Source: FEN-1139 sp964396375
GTDB taxonomy: Bacteria > Myxococcota_A > Polyangia > Polyangiales > Polyangiaceae
DNA length: 64,000 bases
Direction: 5' to 3'
Assembly (NCBI GenBank): GCA_964396375.1
Contig: CAYNEY010000025.1
Location: 1 to 64,000 of the forward strand
In this document: in pieces, positions 7,984-16,346 of the stretch
How the letters are laid out: the number at the start of each line of letters is the position of its first letter
How positions within the stretch are numbered: position 1 is the first letter of the stretch
Made by a program: the position numbers and the translations under genes
Notes under the pieces: model-generated
Databases searched by the model: none
What the model was told of the DNA's origin: nothing
Seen by the model: only the letters and a program-made list of their open reading frames with translations

Positions 7984-9308
7984 TCGGCGCGCGTCTGCTC
8001 CACCTCGCTTGCCGCTCGTGCCCTCCGAGCGTCCGTGGCTGTGCGGCGATGCTTGTGTCAACAGTGGCATTGCTCGGGGGTTGCCGCGAGACCAACGACG
8101 GTCGTCCACGTCCCGTCGGCGAAAACTCTGAGCGCACGAGCCAGGTGGTCGCGGTGCCCTCGGTGGGCTCGCTCGGCGAAGACGATGCGGTCGTGAGTTC
8201 GGCAGACAGCAGTACCGTACCGCTCGGATCGCAGAGCGATGCTGGACGTCCACTTCCCACTCCACTCAGAGACGATCGCGCCGAGCAGAGCGAAAATCTC
8301 ACGTCTCGAGATCTGCAAGGGGTGACGATGGAGGCAGAGTGGCAGCTCGCCCCGATGCCCGGGACGCACCCACCGGTCGAGAGCTCGCTCGAGGCGCTGG
8401 ACGCCCTGCGCCGCGCCACTGCGCCAAAGATGCGCCTCGAGCTTGGTACCGGCGGGAGGCTACGGTGGGTATTTCTTGGTGCAGGTCACGCGCTGGCCGA
8501 GGGCACCGAGCTCCGCGCGCGTACGGATCGGTTCGGGCACTTCCTCGTGTTTCCCGAGGGCAACCGCTACCGTCACGTGCTCCCAGGAGCGCTGCGGGCG
8601 CTCTTCTTGGATCGCCGCCTCGATGTGGGTGCGGTCTTCGTCCCGAAGTCAACAAGCGCTGCCCCCGGACGGCTGCACGGATGGCCGACACAGCGACAGC
8701 GGCTTTCGACACCCCTCGGTGAGGTGGAGCTAGAAACGACGACGCTCAAGGACGAGCAACTGCCCGGAAGCCTTCTGTGTCGACTCTTGACCGAGCTCAT
8801 CAGCGTGGATCCGGCGAGCGTGGCCTGCGCTAGCGAGGCTGTCCCGCTCCGCGCCCATTTCACCTTCGCGGGTGGTGGCTCGCTCACCTTCGCTGTTACG
8901 CAGATCTCGAAGCGTGGTGAGCTCACCGACGACGAACTGGCAGCACCCCCGAGCTCGGCGCAGCTAGTCACGAGTGAACTCCCGGTCGCCACACCGGCAG
9001 CTACCCTGGCTCCACTACTGAAAAGGCTGCGTCATCACACCCCACAACCCTTGGTTCCAGAGCACGCAGCAACAGCTCTGGTCGTCAAGAACCACAGCAC
9101 AATCTTGCGCGGTCTTGTGATCGACGGTGTGCAGGTGGCCTGGATCATGCCGGCATCCACGCTGGTGCTGAGGGAACTCCTCCCGGGCACCTACGCCATC
9201 GGCACCCGTGACTTCGTGGGGAGTGTGCTGGAGCCGCTCGGACCTACCACTTTGCCATCCACCGTCGAGGTTGGGCAGAACCCGGCGCGCACCGCGAGTG
9301 TGGATTGA
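7980..9308 (+). CDS. Predicted lipoprotein of unknown function
   Basis: The ATG overlaps the pyrD stop (ATGA). The 442-residue product has an N-terminal hydrophobic stretch ending in LLGGC, a plausible lipobox with Cys35; an internal ATG at 8049 would give a shorter signal sequence ending at the same Cys. A low-complexity Ser/Asp/Pro linker follows, then a globular part. Near the C-terminus, STLVLRELLPGTYAIGTRDFVGS resembles the end of a PEGA-like beta domain. It was not assigned to a known family. It is the last gene of the aspS-to-pyrD run and converges with the next gene eight bases away. Confidence 0.7.
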   Translation: MIGARLLHLACRSCPPSVRGCAAMLVSTVALLGGCRETNDGRPRPVGENSERTSQVVAVPSVGSLGEDDAVVSSADSSTVPLGSQSDAGRPLPTPLRDDRAEQSENLTSRDLQGVTMEAEWQLAPMPGTHPPVESSLEALDALRRATAPKMRLELGTGGRLRWVFLGAGHALAEGTELRARTDRFGHFLVFPEGNRYRHVLPGALRALFLDRRLDVGAVFVPKSTSAAPGRLHGWPTQRQRLSTPLGEVELETTTLKDEQLPGSLLCRLLTELISVDPASVACASEAVPLRAHFTFAGGGSLTFAVTQISKRGELTDDELAAPPSSAQLVTSELPVATPAATLAPLLKRLRHHTPQPLVPEHAATALVVKNHSTILRGLVIDGVQVAWIMPASTLVLRELLPGTYAIGTRDFVGSVLEPLGPTTLPSTVEVGQNPARTASVD

Positions 9309-9315
9309 GGTCGCC

Positions 9316-9957
9316 TCAATCCTCCCCCAAAATCTCCGGATCTCCCTCATAGTCCGAGAGTTCGTATTCGGGCGGCGTATCCCCATCCGCTCCCTCCACC
9401 ATCCGGCAAGTATCTACGGCGATTTCAATCACCTCCAGCTTGGTGGAGAGTCGGTAGTACTCGTCGGTGGAGATCTCAGGGAGAAGCCCGAGACGCTCGG
9501 CCAACACCCGGCGGTGCCGAGGAAGGAGGTGAAGCTCACCGGAGGGTCGAGCTGCCTCCGCATCCTCGATCAGACACTCGACCACGGCACCCACCGGGTT
9601 GAAGGAGAAATAGGCGGTTCTCCCACAGATCCGAAGGCTTCTGGGTTGGTCGTCACCAAGAAGCCAGATACCGTCGACCCGACGACGAACCAGCTCTCCG
9701 AAGTAGGCCCCAGCCGTCCGCGTCAACAGTTCTCTCAGCTCTGGCCGATCGCGGATCTGCTCCCGATTGGCCACCAGATAGTGGTCGAGCACGGGTAGGG
9801 TCTCAGGCTCGAAGTCGAGCTCCACATGAAGGGCGGTCTTGACGTGCACGATGCAGGCTCGGCAAAGCTCCATGATCGCCTCGGGCGGCGGCTGGTCCAC
9901 CGTCGGCACGAAGCTATCCCCGACCAGAGACTCCTCATCCACGTCGGTGTCATCCAT
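9316..9957 (-). CDS. Conserved-looking hypothetical protein, acidic, soluble
   Basis: The 213-residue protein has no signal peptide or membrane segment. It is acidic at both ends (MDDTDVDEESLVGD and a C-terminal EYELSDYEGDPEILGED). The middle is a mixed alpha/beta sequence with LCRACIVHVKTALHVELDF, LVANREQIRDRPELRELLTRTAGAYFGELV and FSFNPVGAVVECLIEDAE. I do not recognise the family. It is transcribed away from the metallophosphoesterase gene, with a 178-base divergent spacer. Confidence 0.65.
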   Translation of the reverse strand: MDDTDVDEESLVGDSFVPTVDQPPPEAIMELCRACIVHVKTALHVELDFEPETLPVLDHYLVANREQIRDRPELRELLTRTAGAYFGELVRRRVDGIWLLGDDQPRSLRICGRTAYFSFNPVGAVVECLIEDAEAARPSGELHLLPRHRRVLAERLGLLPEISTDEYYRLSTKLEVIEIAVDTCRMVEGADGDTPPEYELSDYEGDPEILGED

Positions 9958-10135
9958 AGGCCCAGACGATAGCGAAAGATTGGTGGCGTGCGTGCCGTCT
10001 CACCCCCCAAAGGGAACGGTCGAAAATCCTCAGCACCGCAACCTGGCCAGCCGGGCGTCCGGCTCTGGACTCGCCGCCATCTGCGGAGAGAGTCCCCAGA
10101 GTCTGAAAAACCGTGTTAGGGTTCGCGCTTGCCCC

Positions 10136-10870
10136 ATGCGTCTTGGTGTCTTCAGCGACGTTCACGCGAATTACGAGGCACTCAGCGCAGTCCTCGAGGC
10201 GTATAGGGACGAGGCGATCGACGTCTACTACTGTCTCGGCGACACAGTTGGCTATGGGGGCTCGCCCAACGAGTGCGCGAATATCGTTCGTGATTTGGCC
10301 GCTGCGACCGTGCTCGGCAATCACGACGCGGCCGTCGCCGGGCGCATGGACTACTCCTATTACTATGAGGCGGCCCGAAGCGCCCTCGACCTCCACGCCC
10401 AGCTGCTGTCCGCACAGAACATGGCGTGGCTGCGCAGCCTTCCCTACAAGATCGAGCTCAGTCGCGAACTCCATTTGTGCCACGGCTCGCCGGTCCGGCT
10501 CGAGGAGTTCGAGTACATCTTCGCCCCTGAACAGGCACGGGAGTGCCTGCCGGTCTACGACAGGCTCGCCGAACTCACCCTGATCGGCCACTCCCACCTC
10601 TGCAAGGTCTTCGCGCTCACTCCGGACTCCGTCGAGGAGCTTCCCCCGATCGATTTCGCCCTGGAGCCCGGACGCAAGTACATCGTCAGCATTGGCTCGG
10701 TGGGCCAGCCTCGGGACTACGACAACCGCGCCAGCTTCACCACCTTCGATACGGAGAAGAAGGTCTTTGAGTTCAAGCGGATTGAGTACGACATCGAGAC
10801 GGCGGCCGACAAGGTGCTACGCGCCCGTCTGGAGCGGAACTTCGCGCATCGGTTGTTCATCGGCGTTTAG
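10136..10870 (+). CDS. Metallophosphoesterase, YfcE/calcineurin-like phosphodiesterase
   Basis: This 244-residue protein carries all metal-binding motifs of calcineurin-like phosphoesterases: FSDVHANYEA at residues 6-15, GDTVGYG, GNHDAAV, a single HGSP histidine, and GHSHLCK. The arrangement matches the small single-domain group that includes YfcE-type phosphodiesterases and diadenosine tetraphosphatase relatives; the substrate is not predictable. The ATG at 10136 was chosen because homology begins right there (MRLGVFSDVHAN). There is no Shine-Dalgarno, but TAGGGT lies 13 bases upstream. Confidence 0.85.
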   Translation: MRLGVFSDVHANYEALSAVLEAYRDEAIDVYYCLGDTVGYGGSPNECANIVRDLAAATVLGNHDAAVAGRMDYSYYYEAARSALDLHAQLLSAQNMAWLRSLPYKIELSRELHLCHGSPVRLEEFEYIFAPEQARECLPVYDRLAELTLIGHSHLCKVFALTPDSVEELPPIDFALEPGRKYIVSIGSVGQPRDYDNRASFTTFDTEKKVFEFKRIEYDIETAADKVLRARLERNFAHRLFIGV

Positions 10871-10914
10871 GAACAACGCCGAACCATCCCCGAGAAGCCC
10901 TGTACTTCGGGGCG
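10861..10914. terminator. Hairpins between convergent genes, possible terminator
   Basis: CGGCGTT (10861-10867) pairs with AACGCCG (10875-10881) around the phosphoesterase stop codon. A second stem, CCCCGA with TCGGGG, follows at about 10888-10912. Neither has a T-tract, so intrinsic termination is uncertain. Confidence 0.35.
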
Positions 10915-10930
10915 GCGGCCACTCCACCCT

Positions 10931-11716
10931 TCAGTCATCGCGGTCGTAAAATCCGCGAGCACGCCGCCGCTGGTCGTCGGGAGGTCGTTGACGCGGCGCA
11001 CCAGGTTCACGAGGGATCTGCCATCCGCTCCAAGTACGAAGCGGATGGAGTGTGGGCCGCGATCTGGCGAGCGGTCGCACCAACACCAGTCCCGCCAAGA
11101 AACCACCGATGTGTGCGAAGAAGGCCACCCCTCCACCGCCCGTTTGGTCGAGGGAGGCAACGCCCGGGATCAGATTCCAGAGAAACCACTCCCCCATGAC
11201 CAGCCAAGACGGGAAGACCAGCAGCGGTCCTAAAAGGAACCAAAGCGGAAAAAACGGATTGATGACCGTGATGGGGGCGCGCGGGAAGAGCACAAGGTAA
11301 CCGCCGAGGGCACCCGCAATGGCGCCCGAGGCGCCGATCATGGGGATCGGGCTCATGGGATCGATCGCAACCTGGGCCGCCGTGGCGCAGATCCCGGAGA
11401 ACAGGTAAAATCCCAGGTAGCGAAGGTGACCCAGTCTGTCCTCCACGTTGTCACCAAACACGTACAAAAACAGCAGATTTCCGCCAACGTGCGCCCAACC
11501 GCCGTGGAGGAACATCCCAAAAAACACCGTGAACCACTCGCCTGGCAGATCGGCGAGCAAACGGCGCGGCACCACACCGTAGGCCGCCGGGATCCAGGCG
11601 ATTCCGCCCATCTCGGACAGCACTTGCCAGAGCCAGAAGACGACGTTGACCCCGATCAAGAGGTAGTTCACGTAAGGCGTGGTCCGGGTCGGGTTCTCGT
11701 CGCGGATCGGGATCAT
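10931..11716 (-). CDS. Rhomboid family intramembrane serine protease
   Basis: This 261-residue membrane protease has the rhomboid core. It begins MIPIRDENPT, followed by transmembrane helices and the HGGWAHVGGNLLFLYVFGDNVED segment whose His/Asn support the active site. The catalytic Ser130 is in the GASGAIAG motif and the catalytic His202 is in FAHIGGFLAG. Six hydrophobic segments are visible, followed by a charged, Arg/Pro-rich C-terminal tail of about 40 residues. The ATG at 11716 fits the family start; an upstream ATG at 11779 would add 21 Arg-rich residues. Substrates are unknown. It is divergent from the lipoprotein gene at 11858. Confidence 0.9.
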   Translation of the reverse strand: MIPIRDENPTRTTPYVNYLLIGVNVVFWLWQVLSEMGGIAWIPAAYGVVPRRLLADLPGEWFTVFFGMFLHGGWAHVGGNLLFLYVFGDNVEDRLGHLRYLGFYLFSGICATAAQVAIDPMSPIPMIGASGAIAGALGGYLVLFPRAPITVINPFFPLWFLLGPLLVFPSWLVMGEWFLWNLIPGVASLDQTGGGGVAFFAHIGGFLAGLVLVRPLARSRPTLHPLRTWSGWQIPREPGAPRQRPPDDQRRRARGFYDRDD

Positions 11717-11857
11717 CGCGGGTCCGCCAAGGGTAGCCCGCGCGCGAGTGGCTGGCGACTTCCGGTTTGGCGCCAGCACGGCCTGAACGGCCCCGAGGTC
11801 GAGACGCCACCCGGGCCAGAGTCACCTGCTCCCAGAACATGATAAGGTCCGACCGAA

Positions 11858-12370
11858 ATGGCTTGGCGACGTCGGATTGGAGCTCTGTTGGCAGTCGCCG
11901 CTGTGGCGTGTTCCCTCGCCTGTAGCAGTTCTCAGGGCACCCGGGGTCCGTTCCGCGCCGGCGAAACCGAATTCCTCCTCGGTCCGATCCCAACCCACTG
12001 GAGGTCAATCGAAGCGCCTGGCACCCTCGGCTCCTTCGAGGATCCCTCCTCGGGCAGTGTGGTGTCGATCGGCAGTCGGTGCGGTGCGGAAGCGGAGGAT
12101 GTTCCCCTGTCGGCTCTTACCGCACACCTCTTCATCCAGTTCACCGAGCGGCAACTGGAGTCCGAGCAATTGGTGCCCTTGGCTGGGCGTGAAGCGCTCC
12201 GCACGGCCATGACAGCCAAGCTGGACGGAGTGCGACGTTGGTTCGTCACCTACGTGCTGAAGAAGGATGGTTGCGTCTACGATTTCTGGCACGTTGCTCC
12301 ACGTCCAGCCACGCAGGTCGAACTCACCACCTTCGAGAGGGTGGTGGCAGGCTTTCGCACCATTCCATGA
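11858..12370 (+). CDS. Small predicted lipoprotein preceding mlaE
   Basis: The 170-residue product has an Arg-rich N-terminus, a hydrophobic core and a clear lipobox (ACSLAC, Cys22), so it should be lipidated and anchored in the envelope. The mature part is a small alpha/beta domain (FLLGPIPTHWRSIEAPGT, then KLDGVRRWFVTYVLKKDGCVYDFW) without a known catalytic motif. It overlaps mlaE by four bases (ATGA), so the two are made together and may work in the same lipid-trafficking step; that is inference. There is no ribosome site; TAAGGT is nine bases upstream of the ATG. Confidence 0.75.
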   Translation: MAWRRRIGALLAVAAVACSLACSSSQGTRGPFRAGETEFLLGPIPTHWRSIEAPGTLGSFEDPSSGSVVSIGSRCGAEAEDVPLSALTAHLFIQFTERQLESEQLVPLAGREALRTAMTAKLDGVRRWFVTYVLKKDGCVYDFWHVAPRPATQVELTTFERVVAGFRTIP

Positions 12371-13236
12371 GGGTTTCTGTGACTTCTGCCCCTCTCCCCA
12401 TCGAACCGCCGTCGTCCCAGCGCGCCAGCCTGCGCCCGGTCCCCAAACCGCGCAACTTCTTTGGCCGTCAAAGCGACGAAATCGTGGCAGTGATTGGTCA
12501 CATCGGTCAGATGTGGGACATGACGGTGGGGACGGTGCGCGCGATGTTTCGGCGGCCATTCGAGCACCGTGCGGTGATCGAACAGCTCCAAGCCCTGGGT
12601 GTTGCGTCGCTCGGGATCGTGATCGTGACCTCGGTCTTCATCGGCATGGTGATGGCCGTGCAGTTCGCCTTCGGACTACGCAAGTTTGGTGGCATGGAGT
12701 ACACGGGAAGAGTGATGGGTCTCAGCTTCGCGCGCGAGCTCGCTCCCACCTTGACGGCAGTGATCGTGGGTGGTCGGATTGGCGCGGGGATGGCCGCTGA
12801 GGTTGGGTCGATGGTGGTCACCGAGCAGATCGACGCGGTGCGCGCGCTCGGCGCCGATCCCCTGAAGAAACTCGTTTTGCCGCGGCTCCTTGCCTCCATC
12901 GTGGTCATGCCGATCCTAGCCGTAATCGCGTTGGTGCTCGGGTTCGCGGGTGCGATGCTGATCACCGATCTCGAGTTCAACATCCCCGCGATGTTCTTCC
13001 TCCGGAGCGCGCTCGGCAGCGTGGGGATGGCGGACTTCGTGAGCGGACTGTTCAAGACTCCGTTTTTCGGGGCCATCATCGCCCTGGTGGGATGCCACTT
13101 CGGTCTTCAGACCAGGGGCGGGACGGCCGGAGTCGGCAACAGCACCACCCGCACCGTGGTTGTGATCGCGATCACGATCCTGGTAGCCGATCTCTTCCTC
13201 ACCAAGCTCGCGATCGCACTTTTCCCCTATCTCTAG
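12367..13236 (+). CDS. mlaE: MlaE-family ABC transporter permease
   Basis: This 289-residue protein is the permease of Mla-type lipid transporters (MlaE/YrbE, DUF140), which move phospholipids between the two membranes. Family motifs seen are FIGMVMAVQFAFGLRKFGG, SFARELAPTLTAVIVGGRIGAGMAAEVGSM, VTEQIDAVRALGADPLKKLVLPR, and the C-terminal TRGGTAGVGNSTTRTVV. An N-terminal extension of about 45 residues precedes the first conserved helix. In most genomes the ATPase (MlaF) and the MCE protein (MlaD) follow directly; here folE follows, so the partner subunits must be encoded elsewhere. Confidence 0.93.
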   Translation: MRVSVTSAPLPIEPPSSQRASLRPVPKPRNFFGRQSDEIVAVIGHIGQMWDMTVGTVRAMFRRPFEHRAVIEQLQALGVASLGIVIVTSVFIGMVMAVQFAFGLRKFGGMEYTGRVMGLSFARELAPTLTAVIVGGRIGAGMAAEVGSMVVTEQIDAVRALGADPLKKLVLPRLLASIVVMPILAVIALVLGFAGAMLITDLEFNIPAMFFLRSALGSVGMADFVSGLFKTPFFGAIIALVGCHFGLQTRGGTAGVGNSTTRTVVVIAITILVADLFLTKLAIALFPYL

Positions 13237-13261
13237 GCTCCAGCCAAGACCCGAGGTTTTG

Positions 13262-13846
13262 ATGCCCATCGATCATGCTCGCGCCGAAGCGGCGATTCGC
13301 TCCCTGCTCGAGGCTCTCGGTTACGATCCGAATCAACCAGAGCTACTTCTGACACCACGGCTGGTCGTGGACGCCTACATCAACGAGCTTCTGGTGGGCC
13401 GTGAGGTAGATCTCTCTTCCCTTCTCGAGCAAGGCTCGTTCCCCAACCAGACCAGCCGGGATCTGGTCGTGGTACGTGGTCTTTCGGTGGTGACGATCTG
13501 TCCCCACCACCTTCTGCCCGCCATGGGTCGAGCCACGGTCGCCTACCTACCGGGGGCGCGCCTGCTCGGCCTCGGTACCCTCGCCCGGTTGGTGGACGCC
13601 GCCGCTCGTCAGCTGGCCTTCCAGGAGTCGATCGGACGCACTGTGGTCGACGCCTTGATGACTCATGGGGGTGCGCGCGGGGCCTACTGCGAGCTCAAGC
13701 TCCAGCACGCCTGCCTCCGAGCGCGCGGCGCCCGCGCGGCTGAAGCCGAAGTGCAGACCCTTCACCTCGGTGGGGATCTTGAGACCGGTGGTTCGGCACA
13801 GCACCTGCTAGCGCTGATCCAAGGTGGAGCCAGTATCCATGGGTGA
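13262..13846 (+). CDS. folE: GTP cyclohydrolase I
   Basis: FolE converts GTP to dihydroneopterin triphosphate, the entry step to tetrahydrofolate, biopterin and also queuosine. The 194-residue protein has the zinc site Cys80 and His83 in ICPHHLLP and Cys151 in HACLRARG, and the active-site segment GLGTLARLVDAAARQLAFQE. It is about the usual bacterial length. The ATG at 13262 was chosen over a TTG just before it. It follows mlaE by 25 bases and overlaps the SDR gene by eight bases. queE, which acts later in the 7-deazaguanine branch, is at 58340-59050. Confidence 0.95.
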   Translation: MPIDHARAEAAIRSLLEALGYDPNQPELLLTPRLVVDAYINELLVGREVDLSSLLEQGSFPNQTSRDLVVVRGLSVVTICPHHLLPAMGRATVAYLPGARLLGLGTLARLVDAAARQLAFQESIGRTVVDALMTHGGARGAYCELKLQHACLRARGARAAEAEVQTLHLGGDLETGGSAQHLLALIQGGASIHG

Positions 13847-14543
13847 GGCAGCTGCCGCCCCCCCTCTCGCCCTGCTCACCGGCGCGAGCCGGGGGATCGG
13901 CCGTGCCGTGGCTCACCAGCTGGCAGGTCGTGGGGTTCGCCTCGTGTTGCTCGGCCGTCCCTCAGAGAGGTTGAATTCGCTGGTCGGCGAGCTCTCCCAA
14001 ATGGGCTCACCACCAGCTTGTTTCGAGGTTGAGCTCGCCGATACCAAACAGCTCGAAACCACCCTGGCTCTGGTGTTGGCCGCGGAAGGAATACCCAGCA
14101 TCGTCATCAACAACGCCGCCATGATCGAGCGAGGTCCAGTCGAGGCAATCTCTCCCGAACTCTGGGATCGACACTTTGCTGTAAACCTGCGCGCTCCCTT
14201 CGTCATCACCCGCACCCTCCTGCCTCGGATGAAGGCACAGGGGCGTGGGCGGCTGATCTACGTCGCTAGCATCGCCTCCACCCTTGGCACAGCCCACGCA
14301 GCAGCGTACGGCGCCACCAAGTGGGGCCTGTTGGGTTTCGTGAAGTGCCTGGCTGAGGAGCTCCACGACACCGGGTTGATGGCCACATGCCTGCTCCCAG
14401 GCTCAGTCGACACAGAGATGCTGGTGGGCAGCGGATTCGAGCCGCGTATCAGCCCAGAGGAGGTGGCGACCACTCTCACCTACCTCGCCCTGGATGCACC
14501 GCTCTCCCACAACGGCTCGAGTGTGGAACTCTTTGGCACGTGA
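13839..14543 (+). CDS. Short-chain dehydrogenase/reductase (SDR)
   Basis: This 234-residue classical SDR has the NAD(P)-binding TGASRGIG motif near the N-terminus and an INNAAM segment. The catalytic Ser/Tyr/Lys set is in VASIASTLG...AAYGATKWGLLGF, and PGSVDTEM is the after-catalysis loop. Arg in the TGASRGIG loop and the following VLLGRPS suggest NADP(H). The substrate is open: overlap with folE hints at a pterin-linked reductase (pteridine or sepiapterin reductase type), but no diagnostic residue proves this. The start at 13839 lies inside the folE 3' end, giving tight coupling. Confidence 0.88.
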   Translation: MGEAAAAPPLALLTGASRGIGRAVAHQLAGRGVRLVLLGRPSERLNSLVGELSQMGSPPACFEVELADTKQLETTLALVLAAEGIPSIVINNAAMIERGPVEAISPELWDRHFAVNLRAPFVITRTLLPRMKAQGRGRLIYVASIASTLGTAHAAAYGATKWGLLGFVKCLAEELHDTGLMATCLLPGSVDTEMLVGSGFEPRISPEEVATTLTYLALDAPLSHNGSSVELFGT

Positions 14544-14554
14544 TGCAGAGTTGG

Positions 14555-14650
14555 GTAAGGGCCCACCACACTCACATTCCGTTACCGTTGCTTCCTTCCG
14601 GATCTGGCGGGGTTCGCGGCGCCGAGTTGGTGAGCCCACAGGGACTCTCA
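14555..14650 (-). ncRNA. ffs: Signal recognition particle RNA (4.5S-type)
   Basis: Read on the minus strand, the sequence GCCAGATCCGGAAGGAAGCA matches the conserved apical domain of bacterial SRP RNA, including the GGAA tetraloop and the asymmetric internal loop that binds Ffh. The flanks form the long helix: GGGCTCACCA on the 5' side (14637-14628) pairs with TGGTGGGCCC on the 3' side (14568-14559). The size of about 95 nt fits the short bacterial form. The 5' end near 14650 is set by the promoter; the 3' end is approximate. It converges with the SDR gene. It would act with Ffh in co-translational targeting. Confidence 0.9.
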
Positions 14651-14656
14651 ATCCGG

Positions 14657-14684
14657 CTCCTAGCGCAGTCACCCCCCCTGTCAA
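14657..14684 (-). promoter_or_regulatory. Promoter of the SRP RNA gene
   Basis: On the minus strand there is a perfect TTGACA (14684-14679), a 16-base spacer and TAGGAG (14662-14657). The predicted start near 14650 agrees with the start of the SRP RNA helix. Confidence 0.7.
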
Positions 14685-14802
14685 GCCACCCGCCGTCCTT
14701 CACCCCTTCGGCTTCGCACCCGCTTTTCCGGTCGTTGACCTTGGCTAGGCACTTCGCCGACACTGGTGGGGTGGGAAGCATGTGCCTCCCACATGAGCGT
14801 CG

Positions 14803-15960
14803 ATGGCCGAAAAGCCTTACCAACCCCCTCTCATCCCCGATCTCGAACTCGGCTCGGGCCGTCCCTTCTCCGAGCGCACGAGGCTCCCCACTCACTCCCC
14901 AAAACCAGAGTTCCCCTCAGGACCCGGTGAACTCGATCCGGACGAACTCGACCCAGATCCGCTCGACCTTTCCCCCTTGGAGCTTGGCGTCGAGGCAAAC
15001 GAACTGGCAGGGCAGCCTATCTTGCCAGATCAGTTCCCCCAACCCGAATGGTCCACAGTACTCGAGCCCACACCGGTTGCGCACAGCTCCTGGACTAGTC
15101 CAAAACAGGCCCTTTGCGTGCTCTCCCTCCACCGGCGTCTGCTCTTTGAACGCACGACACTCCGCGACCGCCTCACCAAGGCCGAACTCGAGTGGTTCGA
15201 ACACGCCCAGAACCTCGCGCTCTCCTTCGATCCCCGCGATGCCCCGAGCGGGCGCTACCAGGAGCTGCTCGGTCAACTCAACGATAAACGGGGACAGCTC
15301 GCACCGAAACCGGAGGCCACCCCCGCGGTGCACCATGACTTGGATGTGCTCGGAGCGCGCGTCGCCGCATCCGATGAGGAGCTCGCCCACGCTCGTGCGG
15401 ACGAGGAAAGCTCCGACCTCAACCTCAGACGGGCACGCGGGCGCTATCAGCGCGCGCAGATCGAGTTACGCGCCGAGCAAGCACGCTCGAATCCACCATC
15501 CGAGAGAATCGCGCTCGAGCGGCTGAACGAACTCACGCAGGAGATTGCCATCGCCGAAGCCAAGGCGATCCAGGCCAACCGACACCGGATCGCGGTCGAG
15601 CGCTCCGCGCATGCCCTGCACCTCGAGCTGAGGCGTGTGGAAGACAGACTCCGTGGCACCTCCAAGAACCTGGTGGCGACCGCACCCGAAGCAGAGGCTG
15701 GCCGGCGCGAGGTAGGGGCGATGGCGATCGAGCTCGCCCAGGTGTGGCTCACCAGCCCAGGTCGAGTAAGGTCGATCGATGCTGGACTTGCGCGAGAGTT
15801 CCGGCGCTCGTCCGCCGATGTGGCAGCGCTCCGCGAGGAATTGGAAGGGGTCGAACGCACCATAGCGAGCCTCAAACCCGATGCGGCGCGTCGAAGCCTG
15901 CTCGTCAGTGTGGTGCTGCTCGGGCTGGCACTCTTGGTCCTGGTGCTGTGGCTCGGGTGA
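14803..15960 (+). CDS. Coiled-coil protein with a C-terminal membrane anchor, unknown function
   Basis: The 385-residue protein has three parts. Residues 1-75 are Pro/Asp/Glu-rich and look disordered. Residues of about 100-355 are heptad-like, rich in Glu, Arg, Ala and Leu, and predict a long coiled coil. The last 20 residues are a single hydrophobic helix (LLVSVVLLGLALLVLVLWLG) with nothing after it, the layout of a tail-anchored protein. It starts about 155 bases from the SRP RNA promoter, pointing away from it. I do not recognise the family. Confidence 0.7.
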   Translation: MAEKPYQPPLIPDLELGSGRPFSERTRLPTHSPKPEFPSGPGELDPDELDPDPLDLSPLELGVEANELAGQPILPDQFPQPEWSTVLEPTPVAHSSWTSPKQALCVLSLHRRLLFERTTLRDRLTKAELEWFEHAQNLALSFDPRDAPSGRYQELLGQLNDKRGQLAPKPEATPAVHHDLDVLGARVAASDEELAHARADEESSDLNLRRARGRYQRAQIELRAEQARSNPPSERIALERLNELTQEIAIAEAKAIQANRHRIAVERSAHALHLELRRVEDRLRGTSKNLVATAPEAEAGRREVGAMAIELAQVWLTSPGRVRSIDAGLAREFRRSSADVAALREELEGVERTIASLKPDAARRSLLVSVVLLGLALLVLVLWLG

Positions 15961-15967
15961 GGGGATG

Positions 15968-15985
15968 AACGCTGATGCGTTTTTT
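15968..15985 (+). terminator. Candidate intrinsic terminator of the coiled-coil gene
   Basis: AACGC-TGAT-GCGTT forms a 5-bp stem and is followed by further T residues (15982-15985), eight bases after the stop codon. The stem is short. Confidence 0.5.
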
Positions 15986-16346
15986 GGGTGTTGCGGCGGG
16001 TGGCGCAGGCGAGCCCATGGTGTTGCCCACCTGGCAGAAGTACCTCCCCATGCCCAAGTGTGGACACCAACCACCTTGCGCTCCGGCCCCTTGCTTCCGT
16101 ACCCGGGGCAGAGCCTACCCAAACCCATGCGCCGGGCTGGGAGATGGGTACTCACAGCTCCTTCCACTCCCTCCCTGCCCACCAGACGCAGGGAAAGATG
16201 CGAAGTGATGGTGCCTGCACCAAGCGAAACGAGGCTCTGCTCTGGGTTCGGGCCCGTACGCGGTCTACGGCTTGGCAGTAGCGAGAGAAGGGGAGCCAGA
16301 CGGCCCTTCTCCTCGTAGAGTACCAGAGCTGTGCTAGACGCCGGAG
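15986..16346. other. 361-base gene-free region with inverted repeats, possible structured RNA
   Basis: No convincing reading frame on either strand. Notable structures are an 8-bp perfect stem GAGAAGGG/CCCTTCTC at 16285-16292 and 16304-16311 with an 11-base loop, and GGTGC-CT-GCACC near 16210. Neither has a T-tract on either strand. The sequence does not match the RNase P, tmRNA or 6S signatures I could test by eye. It must contain the dedA promoter, but no clear TTGACA-type pair was found. Confidence 0.4.

Noticed and set aside
16285..16311. 8-bp hairpin as an intrinsic terminator
   Set aside because: No T-run follows on either strand.
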